The translations under genes were made by a program, and so were the position numbers. Below are positions 1 to 8,646 of a DNA stretch of 64,000 bases, one piece after another (position 1 is the first letter of the stretch; the number at the start of each line of letters is the position of its first letter). The notes beneath the pieces were generated by a model. That model saw only the letters and a program-made list of their open reading frames with translations. It had not been told where the DNA came from and searched no databases. The stretch lies in the NCBI GenBank assembly GCA_023703655.1, contig CP097973.1:1048170-1112169 (forward strand), in the 5' to 3' direction. Origin of the DNA: SAR86 cluster bacterium. GTDB taxonomy: Bacteria > Pseudomonadota > Gammaproteobacteria > Magnimaribacterales > D2472.

Positions 1-670
1 ATTGCGCTAAACACAAAACTGAAAGAAAAATGCCTGCTAGACAAGATCTCCTAATGCTAAATTGACTAAAATTTATTTTCAGCATGATATGAATCATTAT
101 CAATATTGATAAAACGCCGAAAATGAAGTTTTCGCCCTGAGATGAATATATTAGAAACATCCAAGATGTTGTTAAAAAGAAAAAACCAGTAACTGTAAAT
201 ATATTTCTGAAAATCTTATCCTCAAAATTATTTGCAATCTTAAGAATCATTAACAGACATAAGAATGAAAATATTAATGAGGGTAATCGTGACAAAATTA
301 AAAAAGATTCATATGAATTCGAAAACAAAATTAAAATACCAGTCAGCAAAAATTGTAGTGGAGCAAATGTGCTTATCAAAGCTATACTCATTGCACCAAG
401 AAACACTTTCGTGAGTGTGAAAATGATTGGGATATCTAAAGTTGAAGATGCTATTGTCAATAAAAAGTCGTTTGAAATGTACTTTTGTATCTGTTGAGAA
501 AAAAAGTATTCGTCATATTGCTGAATAACATTTAAAAGGTAAGGACCAAACAAATCATCATAATGTGTAAAATGACTTGGAATCACTATAAATCGACTAA
601 TTACAAAAATAATAAAAAGAATGGATAATATAAATTGAACCGAAAATATGTTGCCTAAAAATTTATTCAT
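1..670 (-). CDS. Partial polytopic membrane protein, probable GT-C type glycosyltransferase (3' end outside window)
   Basis: An open frame starts with ATG at 670 and runs without a stop to the window edge, giving at least 223 residues. Its start overlaps the stop of the upstream gene as ATGA. The protein is strongly hydrophobic: a first membrane span at about residues 8-30, then a loop with the motif HYDD, then several more predicted spans. An acidic pair in the first extracytoplasmic loop is what GT-C enzymes such as GT39/PMT use for catalysis, so a polyprenyl-phosphate-dependent glycosyltransferase acting on the periplasmic face is plausible. Its position as last visible gene of a gtr-like module supports this. 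The family assignment is inference; the membrane topology is visible in the sequence. Confidence 0.7.
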   Translation of the reverse strand, partial: MNKFLGNIFSVQFILSILFIIFVISRFIVIPSHFTHYDDLFGPYLLNVIQQYDEYFFSQQIQKYISNDFLLTIASSTLDIPIIFTLTKVFLGAMSIALISTFAPLQFLLTGILILFSNSYESFLILSRLPSLIFSFLCLLMILKIANNFEDKIFRNIFTVTGFFFLTTSWMFLIYSSQGENFIFGVLSILIMIHIMLKINFSQFSIRRSCLAGIFLSVLCLAQ

Positions 671-2160
671 AATTTTCTTGCTGTTTTATCTATATAAATA
701 AGGGTTCTTTTAATCAATTTTAACTTATTGCTTAGGCTACCACCTCCACCCTTAGCTTCACCAAATCGTCTTTTTGAAAAATTAACATCAAAACTTTTTA
801 TTTTGAGTGACTGTATTCTTGCTTCTAATAAAATAAAAAGATCTAGTGAGAAATCGGTAGGTGGTTTTTTCATAGTAATTAATTTGTTAAAAAATGTTTT
901 TTTAAATATCTTTGGTTGCGCATTGATATCTGGTATCCAAAAACCACATCTTATTAATACATATATCGACATACCAAATGTAAAGAATTGATCTAACAGT
1001 GGTCGTGATTTTCTTTTTCCTTTAAGAATGATGTCCTGAGTATCAGAGCATGTCATTAATTTATACCCATGGATTAAGTCAATAAGATCAGTCTGCAAAT
1101 CAGCATGTGTCCATGCCAATAGTTCATATTTTGCACTTCTCAAACCCAAACATATATCTCCACCATATCCATTTGCTTTTTCACTCCTTATTAGGTTTAT
1201 GTTCGTGTATGCATTTTCTGATATTGCTTGATCTATCTTATCTGGAGTTCCATCATTTGAGTTACCATCAACAATATTAATTTCATATTCAAAAGATGCT
1301 TTCTTTGCAAAAAAATTTATCTTTTTAAATAGTGGTTCTATATTTTCAAGTTCATTGAAAACTGGAATTACAATTGATAGTCCTAAATTAGATATTTTCA
1401 ACTTCATTGTTGAATGATAATCTTCATAATCTTTTGGAGTACCCCAACACAGATAATCAACATCTATTATTCTTACTACCTTCTTATCCTTAAGATAAAA
1501 ATTGATCAATTCATCAATATAAAATTTTTCTTTTTTACCAAATCCCTCTTGAATCATACTCTCAAGATAAGCCAAGAATTCAATTGAATTTTTGAACCAA
1601 AACATTCCTGTGGTGGCATGATCATCTAAGTAATTTTTACTAATTGGTTTTTTGAATGATAGTGACTTCACTAAACCTGTTGAATGGTTCATTTCTAACC
1701 AACTATGTGCAGATGGATTATTTTTTATATTTAGATCCCCAGAATGTGTTAAGACTATGGCATCTGCAATATCTTTTAATTTGTTAAATTTTTTATTATC
1801 AATAAAAAATCCATTGTCACATGCTCCAATAAACAGCTCATCTTGTTTCATTAAAAATTCTCTTGCAAGAAAGCATCCATAAGCTTGGTCAAGCTTCACA
1901 TGATCATGAATAAAAGTAACGTTTTTTATTTGCTTTCTTATGGCACTCTCCAAGCCATTTACGCAGTGTTCATAATCGTTAACACAAACTACTTTACTAT
2001 ATTTATTATTTATCCAAGGAATACTTAAAAGTGACGCAAGTGCCATTGGATATCGTTTTCCATCATTAAATGAGGTTACAGGTAGCATTACTTTGTTGAC
2101 TTTATAACCAGCATCAAAAAAACGAGAACTTTTTCCTCCCATTGGTATCAGATTAATCAT
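667..2160 (-). CDS. Fusion of NTP-transferase domain and DPM1-like GT2 glycosyltransferase
   Basis: The first ~250 of 497 residues look like a sugar-phosphate nucleotidyltransferase, with an N-terminal IPMGGKSSRF signature resembling the G-rich nucleotide-binding loop. From about residue 260 a GT-A family 2 domain begins (LSIVIPVFNELENI, then VDGNSNDGT, then THADLQTD), resembling dolichol-phosphate-mannose synthases and GtrB/ArnC-type enzymes that load a sugar onto polyprenyl phosphate. The usual C-terminal membrane helices of GtrB are not obvious. The fusion suggests that one polypeptide activates a sugar and hands it to a lipid carrier; this coupling is inferred. It overlaps the upstream nucleotidyltransferase gene by 8 bp and the downstream membrane protein by 4 bp, so the genes are probably translationally coupled. 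Confidence 0.75.
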   Translation of the reverse strand: MINLIPMGGKSSRFFDAGYKVNKVMLPVTSFNDGKRYPMALASLLSIPWINNKYSKVVCVNDYEHCVNGLESAIRKQIKNVTFIHDHVKLDQAYGCFLAREFLMKQDELFIGACDNGFFIDNKKFNKLKDIADAIVLTHSGDLNIKNNPSAHSWLEMNHSTGLVKSLSFKKPISKNYLDDHATTGMFWFKNSIEFLAYLESMIQEGFGKKEKFYIDELINFYLKDKKVVRIIDVDYLCWGTPKDYEDYHSTMKLKISNLGLSIVIPVFNELENIEPLFKKINFFAKKASFEYEINIVDGNSNDGTPDKIDQAISENAYTNINLIRSEKANGYGGDICLGLRSAKYELLAWTHADLQTDLIDLIHGYKLMTCSDTQDIILKGKRKSRPLLDQFFTFGMSIYVLIRCGFWIPDINAQPKIFKKTFFNKLITMKKPPTDFSLDLFILLEARIQSLKIKSFDVNFSKRRFGEAKGGGGSLSNKLKLIKRTLIYIDKTARKL

Positions 2161-2932
2161 AATTTTTTAAAAAGCTCCTAGTGTTCCAAAATATATACTC
2201 TTCAAGATCAGCAGGAGTCCCCCATTGACAAAAGAAGTTTACAATTGGAGGTGTTAACACTGTCAAATTATCCTGTACCATAAAATTGAAAGGCAAGCTC
2301 ATGTAGTATTCATTATTTATGCTTTGCTTGCTGTTAATTAATTTATTGCAATATTTTTTACATAATTCTCCAGTCTTAAAATAATATAGGCCAGGAGATG
2401 TTAAATCATTGAACTTGCATGCATGCATTTGGTGTTTTTCTTGAATCTTTATCATTTTGTGATTTTTATCACTTTTACATGTTGCATATAAATTTTCAGG
2501 ATGTAGTAAATGAGGATGAAATCCTGTATAGCAAGGAATAACTCCATCAGGATCATTTTTTTTTATGAGTTTATTGAACTTTTCTATGTCCCATAAGGCA
2601 TAGAAATCGCAGTATGAAACCATTACAGGTTCTTGTAAGCGATTATCTTTATTTAAATAATTACATACATCGTAAGCAGGCCCTTTCTTTTTCCAAGATT
2701 TAACTTTGTGAATCTCAATGTTTTTACAAAACTTTTTTATCTCTCTTACAACATAACTATATTTTTTTGCATGAAAATCACGGATGATGATTTCTATTTT
2801 ATAATTTGGAAACATCTTACATACCCAAAACAAGATTGGTTTGCCATGTACTCTTATAAACGGCTTTAATTTTGAATAGCCTGCTGATTTAAATCTTGAT
2901 CCATGCCCAGTCATTGGAATAATTATTCTCAT
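2153..2932 (-). CDS. Sugar nucleotidyltransferase-like protein
   Basis: This 259-residue protein opens with IIPMTGHGSRF and then a lysine-containing KPFIRVHGKPIL segment, the pattern of the NTP_transferase family that joins sugar phosphates to nucleoside triphosphates. A GTG 33 bp further upstream is in frame, but the ATG at 2932 forms an ATGA overlap with the preceding gene and puts the nucleotide-binding strand at the N-terminus, so I chose it. It shares fold and position with the N-terminal half of the next gene, so the module encodes two such domains; one may be catalytic for a different substrate or have lost activity. The sugar is unknown. Confidence 0.75.
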   Translation of the reverse strand: MRIIIPMTGHGSRFKSAGYSKLKPFIRVHGKPILFWVCKMFPNYKIEIIIRDFHAKKYSYVVREIKKFCKNIEIHKVKSWKKKGPAYDVCNYLNKDNRLQEPVMVSYCDFYALWDIEKFNKLIKKNDPDGVIPCYTGFHPHLLHPENLYATCKSDKNHKMIKIQEKHQMHACKFNDLTSPGLYYFKTGELCKKYCNKLINSKQSINNEYYMSLPFNFMVQDNLTVLTPPIVNFFCQWGTPADLEEYIFWNTRSFLKNYD

Positions 2933-3531
2933 GATTGTTCCCAAATCTCCGGAAATTTTGTACACACCGCATCAACATCAAAATTTGAAATATATAATTT
3001 GTATTGTTTTACAGTATCCAGTGATTCACCTTGAAGTTCAGGAGACACTATACAAATATTAAAGTTGGCTTCTTTTAATTTACTATAGCTTTCCTCAGTT
3101 AAACAATTAGTCTTAAATCTATCAAGCCATACCCATCCAACTTTATCTTTAAAGCTTAAAGCATACTCAACGGGCTCATAATCAGAGAATCTTACAGCCA
3201 AATTATCTTTATGAATTTCAGAACTATTGGAATATTTTACTAAATAGGGTTGACTCATATCTAAAAAAAACCATGATTTAATTTTGTTTCGAACCAAAAG
3301 TTTAAGGCACTCATTTTCAATTCCCTCTGTTTTCAAATTAATAATTAATGTTCCTTTTAGTTTATATTCAGAAAGGAATAAGCTAAATTTTTCAGCATTG
3401 CTTCCATGAAAGGGATCGTGATTTAAAACAACCTCATTTTCATGATATCGCACGTCTACTTCCACTCCATGCTCAACATTAATATTTTTCAATTCTTTAT
3501 AAGAATTAATTCTATGACAAATTATTTTCAT
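2929..3531 (-). CDS. Glycerophosphodiester phosphodiesterase-like protein
   Basis: A 200-residue protein with the reduced hallmark residues of the GDPD TIM-barrel family: an N-terminal HR pair (residues 6-7), VEVDVR (the metal-binding ExD) and a downstream NHDPF carrying the catalytic-type HD. Known members hydrolyse glycerophosphodiesters or similar phosphodiesters. It lacks the usual PENT segment and a signal peptide and is shorter than typical GDPDs (about 240-250 residues), so it is probably cytoplasmic and may act on a sugar- or nucleotide-linked phosphodiester made by its neighbours. It lies between an aldolase and a nucleotidyltransferase gene, with ATGA overlaps at both ends. Confidence 0.7.
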   Translation of the reverse strand: MKIICHRINSYKELKNINVEHGVEVDVRYHENEVVLNHDPFHGSNAEKFSLFLSEYKLKGTLIINLKTEGIENECLKLLVRNKIKSWFFLDMSQPYLVKYSNSSEIHKDNLAVRFSDYEPVEYALSFKDKVGWVWLDRFKTNCLTEESYSKLKEANFNICIVSPELQGESLDTVKQYKLYISNFDVDAVCTKFPEIWEQS

Positions 3532-4397
3532 TTTTGTTTCAAATTTAATCTGTATTTTTCTGAATCCATTGACCTTATATAGTCGATTAATTGAGATTTT
3601 AGGAATAATGGAGTAAGTCCAGAACTATTTATTTGCACAAATATGTAATTTGCGGCCGCAAAGTTTTCTTTAAAACCATCTGAGTCTCTGTCACCTGAAT
3701 CAGAAAATACAATTTGATCAGGAAACAAACTCTTCTCAAAAAGAATCGGATCTATATCTTGATTATTCTCAAGTATAAATTTTGGCAATGATAATTCTTT
3801 TTTTACATTTGCAGAAATATTTTTATGTATCTCATAACAACTTTCAAGGTTATCTGAAGCTGTAATTAAGCCATGATTTTGGAGAAATAGTATGCATATA
3901 TCATCATTCATCTTATTGACAATTGATTTTATTTTCATACTAAGCTTCATACCAGGTGCAATGGTCCCTATAAATAACGAATCTGGATATAAAGTTTTTA
4001 AAATTGATTTACCTTCCTGTGAGCAAAGCAATACATTTAAATATACTGGGTGAGAGTGCAATACGAATTTTCTAGGGATAATTGCATGGAATCCTGATTC
4101 CATTGAAGGCCTTCCATTCCCAGATTGAACAAATTTGTTGATTTCCTTGCTATATTTTGTTTCTGTATCAACAGGCGTATCATGATAATTTTTCACATCC
4201 TCATAATTTAATATGCAAAATCCTTTTTGAAGAGAAATATCTCTTAAAAATGTGCCTGAAGATTTCACAGCCATTAATTGTGAGTTAATCTTCTGAGATG
4301 TGTTGCCCCCTCCTGCTTGCACGAGTGATAAATCACTTCCTAATTTAGATGAAACCTCTACAAATTCGCTAAGATCATTCAACTTTTGCTGCCTCAA
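3528..4397 (-). CDS. Class II aldolase/adducin family protein
   Basis: This 289-residue protein carries the class II aldolase fold signatures: a G-rich AGGGNTSQK segment near residue 28, ESGFH, the metal-binding LHSHP pair of histidines and a later QNHG histidine. Relatives (AraD, RhaD, FucA) cleave or form sugar phosphates through a zinc enediolate, releasing or using dihydroxyacetone phosphate or lactaldehyde, and some are epimerases. Within this cluster it could build or trim an unusual phosphorylated sugar together with the adjacent kinase and HAD phosphatase; that is inference. Two TTG starts are possible (4397 and 4382). The upstream start overlaps the kinase gene by 23 bp. The product is about 70 residues longer than FucA/AraD. 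Confidence 0.75.
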   Translation of the reverse strand: MRQQKLNDLSEFVEVSSKLGSDLSLVQAGGGNTSQKINSQLMAVKSSGTFLRDISLQKGFCILNYEDVKNYHDTPVDTETKYSKEINKFVQSGNGRPSMESGFHAIIPRKFVLHSHPVYLNVLLCSQEGKSILKTLYPDSLFIGTIAPGMKLSMKIKSIVNKMNDDICILFLQNHGLITASDNLESCYEIHKNISANVKKELSLPKFILENNQDIDPILFEKSLFPDQIVFSDSGDRDSDGFKENFAAANYIFVQINSSGLTPLFLKSQLIDYIRSMDSEKYRLNLKQK

Positions 4398-6408
4398 AAA
4401 TCAAAAAAGATATTGTCACAACCATTAGGCCAAAGGTATTGGGTTCAATTCTAGAATCTAATATTCCTAGCTCGCTAAGACCAATAATGTTTTCATTAAG
4501 GAATTTTTCTATCATCTCACTTGTTGGCTCACCTGATATTAATAACTCTTGTAAATCATTATGAATAAATTTGTGATCTAGGGATACTTCAGGATAAAAA
4601 GCAAAAAATTTCAATAATGAATTTACTGACAATGAGTTTGGAAAAATGATTCTATAATCATACTCTTCGTCTAGCGATGATCCATCTTTTACTATAGTTT
4701 CAATGATAAGGTCAGCAAATTTAATTTGTGATGAGATATATGTATCAGAATCAATTTCTCTTTCTTTAATTTGGGCTTCCACATCAGACTTTGTCTTGCC
4801 TCTTTCTAAAGTATCTCTATTTATTTTCCAAAGATCATTTAATTCTTTTGAGGGATTCAAAAAGATTTTTAAATCGAATACATCTCTTTGCGTTTTTATA
4901 AAAAATGGGTGGAGACCTTCGTAAAAAATAACGTTCGTACTAGCAATCTTCCGAGGATCGTCAAACTTCCCGCTCTCATGATTATATTTACGGCGATAAA
5001 TTCTTTTGCCATTTAAGAGATCTTTAAGTGAATTGAGCTCCATATGAAGTTCATTAGCTTTGGGATCCAAATGTGTAAATTTTGTCCAATTTTCATCACC
5101 CCTTTCCCATTTATGCAAATCATCACCATTTAAAATGAGAGAATGATTATTGCCAAGAATACTTACCAGTGCTTTTGATAACTTGGTTTTTCCTGATCCA
5201 GAATTACCTCCAATTCCCACCAAAAAGGGCTTTGAAAATATTTTTAAATTAGCAAGATTAAGGATTCCATATCTGTATATCCAGTAACAACTTAAAATCA
5301 AAAGCGCAATCAATGTGCTATGAAAAATATTCTTCAGATATGAGTTATCAAATGCCAGAATTATATTATTGTTACCAACAGGATACGAAGGATACAAAAT
5401 AAAATATAGGAAATAACTTAGTTGGAGAGATATTATCAAAAAACTTGAATTTAAATTATTTTTTATTTGTAAATAAAATAGAAATGGCAAAAACCAGAAA
5501 AACCAACCTTCCGAAGGTGCCGTAAATACTAAAAAAATACCCATAGCAAAGCCTAAAAATGTGAGGAACGAATTTTTATTTAGATTGGTAATGTAAAGTG
5601 AACTAAAAAATAAAAAGATGTATGCGATTGGTAAAAGATATATCTCAGCAGAACTTAAGAAAATTGATGATTCAAAGATTTGACCTTGAGTACTATTATT
5701 GAAAACCATCTCAATAAAATAGGAGTCAGTTAAAAAAGGTAAGTTTATTAATATAAAGCTTAAACTTAATAAAACTAAATAAATAAAAACCTTAAAAAGC
5801 TGCAATTTTTGAGAAATCAAGAAGACCAATAAAAACGGTATGATAATTGCGATCATTGTTTTTGTGGATAATGCAAAACCTAAAAATATAGCAGACTTAT
5901 TTAGTTGATTTTTAAACAGAAAATATAAACTTATGAAAAGAATTGAAATTGGAACAATATCTAGCTGACCATAAAAATATGATATGTAAAATAAAACAGG
6001 AGATAGCCAATATAAAACAAGTAACTTTGTTATTGACTTATGATTAAGCCAAGATTTGATTACATAAAATAAAATAATGTCACAAAATAATATAGGTATC
6101 TTTAGAATCCAACTTGATAATTCAAATACGGATATTGTTTTGAGTAAAAATATCAGGAGACTCAGAACATAAAGCATTCCAAGTGGATACGGAAATGGTT
6201 CCAACGTTTCGTCCGAAAAAAATTTATAAGGATTATCGAAATTACTTTCAGCATAGTAACTTACAAATGGAAAAAATAAATCATCCGTGACAACAGAGGA
6301 AAAAATTATAATAGTGAAAATTTTTACTAAAAAGCCACAGAAGAAAAGAATGTAGTCTAATCTTGAATCTAATCTAAGCTTGTAAATGAATTGATTCAAT
6401 ACCGGCAT
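4375..6408 (-). CDS. Fusion of polytopic GT-C-like membrane domain and uridine-kinase-like P-loop kinase
   Basis: The N-terminal ~390 residues are a chain of about ten hydrophobic spans with a SYFYGQLDIVPI loop, resembling membrane mannosyltransferase-like proteins that use polyprenyl-linked donors. Around residue 400 a soluble kinase domain begins: Walker A GGNSGSGKT, then NGDDLHKWERG, YNHESGKFDDP and IFYEGLHPF, all matching the uridine kinase/phosphoribulokinase superfamily. About 90 C-terminal residues match nothing I recognise. Membrane transfer and cytoplasmic phosphorylation are thus joined in one chain. A TTG at 6420 is also in frame; the ATG at 6408 reduces overlap with the HAD gene to 35 bp. 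The substrate of the kinase (sugar, nucleoside or polyol) cannot be read from the sequence. Confidence 0.75.
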   Translation of the reverse strand: MPVLNQFIYKLRLDSRLDYILFFCGFLVKIFTIIIFSSVVTDDLFFPFVSYYAESNFDNPYKFFSDETLEPFPYPLGMLYVLSLLIFLLKTISVFELSSWILKIPILFCDIILFYVIKSWLNHKSITKLLVLYWLSPVLFYISYFYGQLDIVPISILFISLYFLFKNQLNKSAIFLGFALSTKTMIAIIIPFLLVFLISQKLQLFKVFIYLVLLSLSFILINLPFLTDSYFIEMVFNNSTQGQIFESSIFLSSAEIYLLPIAYIFLFFSSLYITNLNKNSFLTFLGFAMGIFLVFTAPSEGWFFWFLPFLFYLQIKNNLNSSFLIISLQLSYFLYFILYPSYPVGNNNIILAFDNSYLKNIFHSTLIALLILSCYWIYRYGILNLANLKIFSKPFLVGIGGNSGSGKTKLSKALVSILGNNHSLILNGDDLHKWERGDENWTKFTHLDPKANELHMELNSLKDLLNGKRIYRRKYNHESGKFDDPRKIASTNVIFYEGLHPFFIKTQRDVFDLKIFLNPSKELNDLWKINRDTLERGKTKSDVEAQIKEREIDSDTYISSQIKFADLIIETIVKDGSSLDEEYDYRIIFPNSLSVNSLLKFFAFYPEVSLDHKFIHNDLQELLISGEPTSEMIEKFLNENIIGLSELGILDSRIEPNTFGLMVVTISFLIFEAAKVE

Positions 6409-7039
6409 TGCTCGCACCAATTATATCTTTTTCATAAGAGTCACCGATCATTATTACATCATTTGGTTTAAGTTTCATTTTAAAAAGCGCTAGATCAAAG
6501 ATTTCAATATGTGGTTTTTCTTTGCCAGCCTCTTCAGAGGTTACAAGAAAATCAATTAAGTGAACTATATTCATTTTTTTAAGTTTCATGACTTGAAAAA
6601 GATATTGCATGTCAGTGACAGCTGATATAGTTTTTTTGTTTTTTTTGCATTGTTCAAGAAAACTTACAATATGTTCATATGGTTCTATATTTTCTAGAAA
6701 TTTATCCCAATATAATTTTTCATAATTCATTGCATGAACATATGTATTTTTAAACCCTAGTTCATTAAACAAAAGATCAAAAGCAAGGGCTCTTGATCTG
6801 CAAGCTGACAATGGACTTAAAGCTTCAGTAATTTTATTTCGTGCATTTCTGTAAAGAGATTTAAATTCGTTAAAATCTATGTCTACGCTGTCGTATTTTG
6901 TAATCTCTTTATGACATCCCATTAACGCATTTAAATGATTTGGCTCGTATTTATAAATAGTATCGTCAATGTCAATGAGTATGCCTTCAATTTCATCAAG
7001 CCTTATATCATTTAGCAAGACTTCATTTTCTGTAGACAT
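6374..7039 (-). CDS. HAD-superfamily hydrolase, probable phosphatase
   Basis: A 221-residue HAD protein. Motif I is LIDIDDTIYKY near residue 20 (DxDxT with the nucleophile Asp), motif II is the TDMQ segment, the motif III lysine is in GKEKPH, and motif IV is MIGDSYEKDIIGA. This set is complete, so an active phosphatase (or beta-phosphoglucomutase-like enzyme) is expected, with an alpha-helical C1 cap between motifs I and II. Set between a GtrA flippase and the membrane kinase fusion, it probably removes a phosphate from an intermediate of the same pathway. It overlaps the upstream gene by 17 bp. Confidence 0.8.
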   Translation of the reverse strand: MSTENEVLLNDIRLDEIEGILIDIDDTIYKYEPNHLNALMGCHKEITKYDSVDIDFNEFKSLYRNARNKITEALSPLSACRSRALAFDLLFNELGFKNTYVHAMNYEKLYWDKFLENIEPYEHIVSFLEQCKKNKKTISAVTDMQYLFQVMKLKKMNIVHLIDFLVTSEEAGKEKPHIEIFDLALFKMKLKPNDVIMIGDSYEKDIIGASNAGIESIHLQA

Positions 7040-7418
7040 AATACTTCAAACAAATAAAATTAAAGATCATTGAGAACATAGTCGCTATAATAACAGCTGA
7101 AAATTTTGATAAATTCATATCGATCTCAAATATTAAAAACAGTTTAATTGATAGTGCGTTAACCGTCACATTAAGTAACATTGAGACTAGGTAAACTAGC
7201 AAGTATTTGATTAGTGTATTTGATGAGTATTTTGCTTCTTCAAAAGTATAAATTGTGTTTAAAAGGTATCCGATTAGCGTTCCTATCAAAAAACTAATAG
7301 CTTTCGAAGTATTAAGTTCTAATCCAGAGAAAGTGAAAAGATAATAAGTTGATATATCAGAGAAAAAAGCTATAAGCCCAACAAGAAAAAATTTTTTAAA
7401 TTCTTTTGTTGTACTCAT
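7023..7418 (-). CDS. GtrA-like small four-helix membrane protein (flippase candidate)
   Basis: This protein of about 131 residues contains four hydrophobic helices and the GtrA-family pattern FFLVGLIAFFSDISTYYLF near the start, followed by AISFLIGTLIGYLLN with a polar NTIYTF segment. GtrA proteins are thought to move undecaprenyl-phosphate-linked sugars across the inner membrane in O-antigen modification and teichoic or arabinogalactan decoration. I chose the ATG at 7418, one base after the preceding stop, over an upstream TTG at 7439 that would overlap the GT4 gene. Together with the GtrB-like GT2 domain (667-2160) and GT-C-like membrane proteins it completes a gtr-type trio. Confidence 0.85.
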   Translation of the reverse strand: MSTTKEFKKFFLVGLIAFFSDISTYYLFTFSGLELNTSKAISFLIGTLIGYLLNTIYTFEEAKYSSNTLIKYLLVYLVSMLLNVTVNALSIKLFLIFEIDMNLSKFSAVIIATMFSMIFNFICLKYYVYRK

Positions 7419-7419
7419 A

Positions 7420-8646
7420 TTATTGATTAAGATCTTCAATTAAAATTTGGTTAAATAACTCAATATATTTTTTTGAAATTACTTTCTGCGAACAAAGATT
7501 CTTAGCTTTACTCCTTGTTAGGTTTTTGAAATCGATTTTATTCTGATTCTCTAGTACCCAATCTATGCCTTTAGCTAAATCTGATGTATCAAAAGGAATT
7601 GCGACATAACCATTGATTTTATGTTCAATAAGCTCAGCATTGCCACCAACACCGAAGGCTACTACAGGTTTGCCTGATGAAAATGACTCCAAAATTGTAT
7701 TAGAAAAATTTTCATGAAGACTTGGAACTACTACAATATCTGATAAATCATAAATTTGATTAAGAAAATTGTTATCATCAATTTTGTTTAATAATATCGC
7801 ATCGGCTAAACATGTTTTTAGCTTATCTGGAACTTCATCTTCAACACCGAAGACGATTAATTTATAGTTTGATGTTTTCATCTTTTTTAAAGCCTTTGCA
7901 AGGAGTGAAAAACCTTTATTTTCATCAGTGAGGGGATTATTTGCACCAAATAATATTAATTTTGTATGTTCATCAAGATTTAAATGATTTTTGAAATTAT
8001 TTTCACTTAAAGGTCTAAATTCATTAGTATCAATTGGGTTTGGAATGTGAAAATGTTTTCGATCATTCATAATCAAGCTTAATTCAGACTTTGAAGAAAT
8101 CCATTTTGATGGGCCAACTATGTAAAGGTTCTTCTTTAAATCAAATAATCGTTTCTTGTAAAAAAACCATAATCCATCATTTTTTAATTCTGGATAATGG
8201 TATGTAGTATCCTTTTTTAAAGGAAAGTCTGTGTGAATTCCATTACTAAATGGCCAGTTATCATGAAGGGTCCAAACCACAGGCGCTTTAATCTTTTTAA
8301 TATCTCTTATTGAGAGTGTGTTATTACATACCCAGTGGAGATTTACTATGTCCGCATTGAAACTATTGATCATCTTAGTAATGCCAAAAGATCCAAAAAA
8401 AGAGAAACTAAAATTATGTTTTGGTTTATTTATCAGACGTAGATATAACTTTTCCAGATTATTGGTTATAAAATTAATAAATCTTATTAAAGGTTTCTCA
8501 TTGCAAGAAAACATTAAATACTCAACATTTTTATCTTGAACTAGCATTTGACAATCAACATCTTCTTTAAGAGATTTAAACAACCTTTTCGCTGCAATAG
8601 ACGCACCTCCTTGATCCTTGAAAGCACTTACAATTAAAACTCTCAT
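7420..8646 (-). CDS. Family 4 glycosyltransferase
   Basis: A 408-residue GT-B enzyme. The N-terminal half opens with VLIVSAFKDQGGASIAAKRL, typical of GT4 acceptor domains. The C-terminal half carries the donor-binding PSLHENFSNTILESFSSGK pattern with the conserved EX7E pair. It should transfer a sugar from a nucleotide donor to the growing repeat unit on the cytoplasmic membrane face. The start is the ATG at 8646, which shares one base with the stop of the upstream pyruvyl transferase gene (TGATG). Donor and linkage cannot be predicted. About 408 residues is normal for the family. Confidence 0.85.
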   Translation of the reverse strand: MRVLIVSAFKDQGGASIAAKRLFKSLKEDVDCQMLVQDKNVEYLMFSCNEKPLIRFINFITNNLEKLYLRLINKPKHNFSFSFFGSFGITKMINSFNADIVNLHWVCNNTLSIRDIKKIKAPVVWTLHDNWPFSNGIHTDFPLKKDTTYHYPELKNDGLWFFYKKRLFDLKKNLYIVGPSKWISSKSELSLIMNDRKHFHIPNPIDTNEFRPLSENNFKNHLNLDEHTKLILFGANNPLTDENKGFSLLAKALKKMKTSNYKLIVFGVEDEVPDKLKTCLADAILLNKIDDNNFLNQIYDLSDIVVVPSLHENFSNTILESFSSGKPVVAFGVGGNAELIEHKINGYVAIPFDTSDLAKGIDWVLENQNKIDFKNLTRSKAKNLCSQKVISKKYIELFNQILIEDLNQ

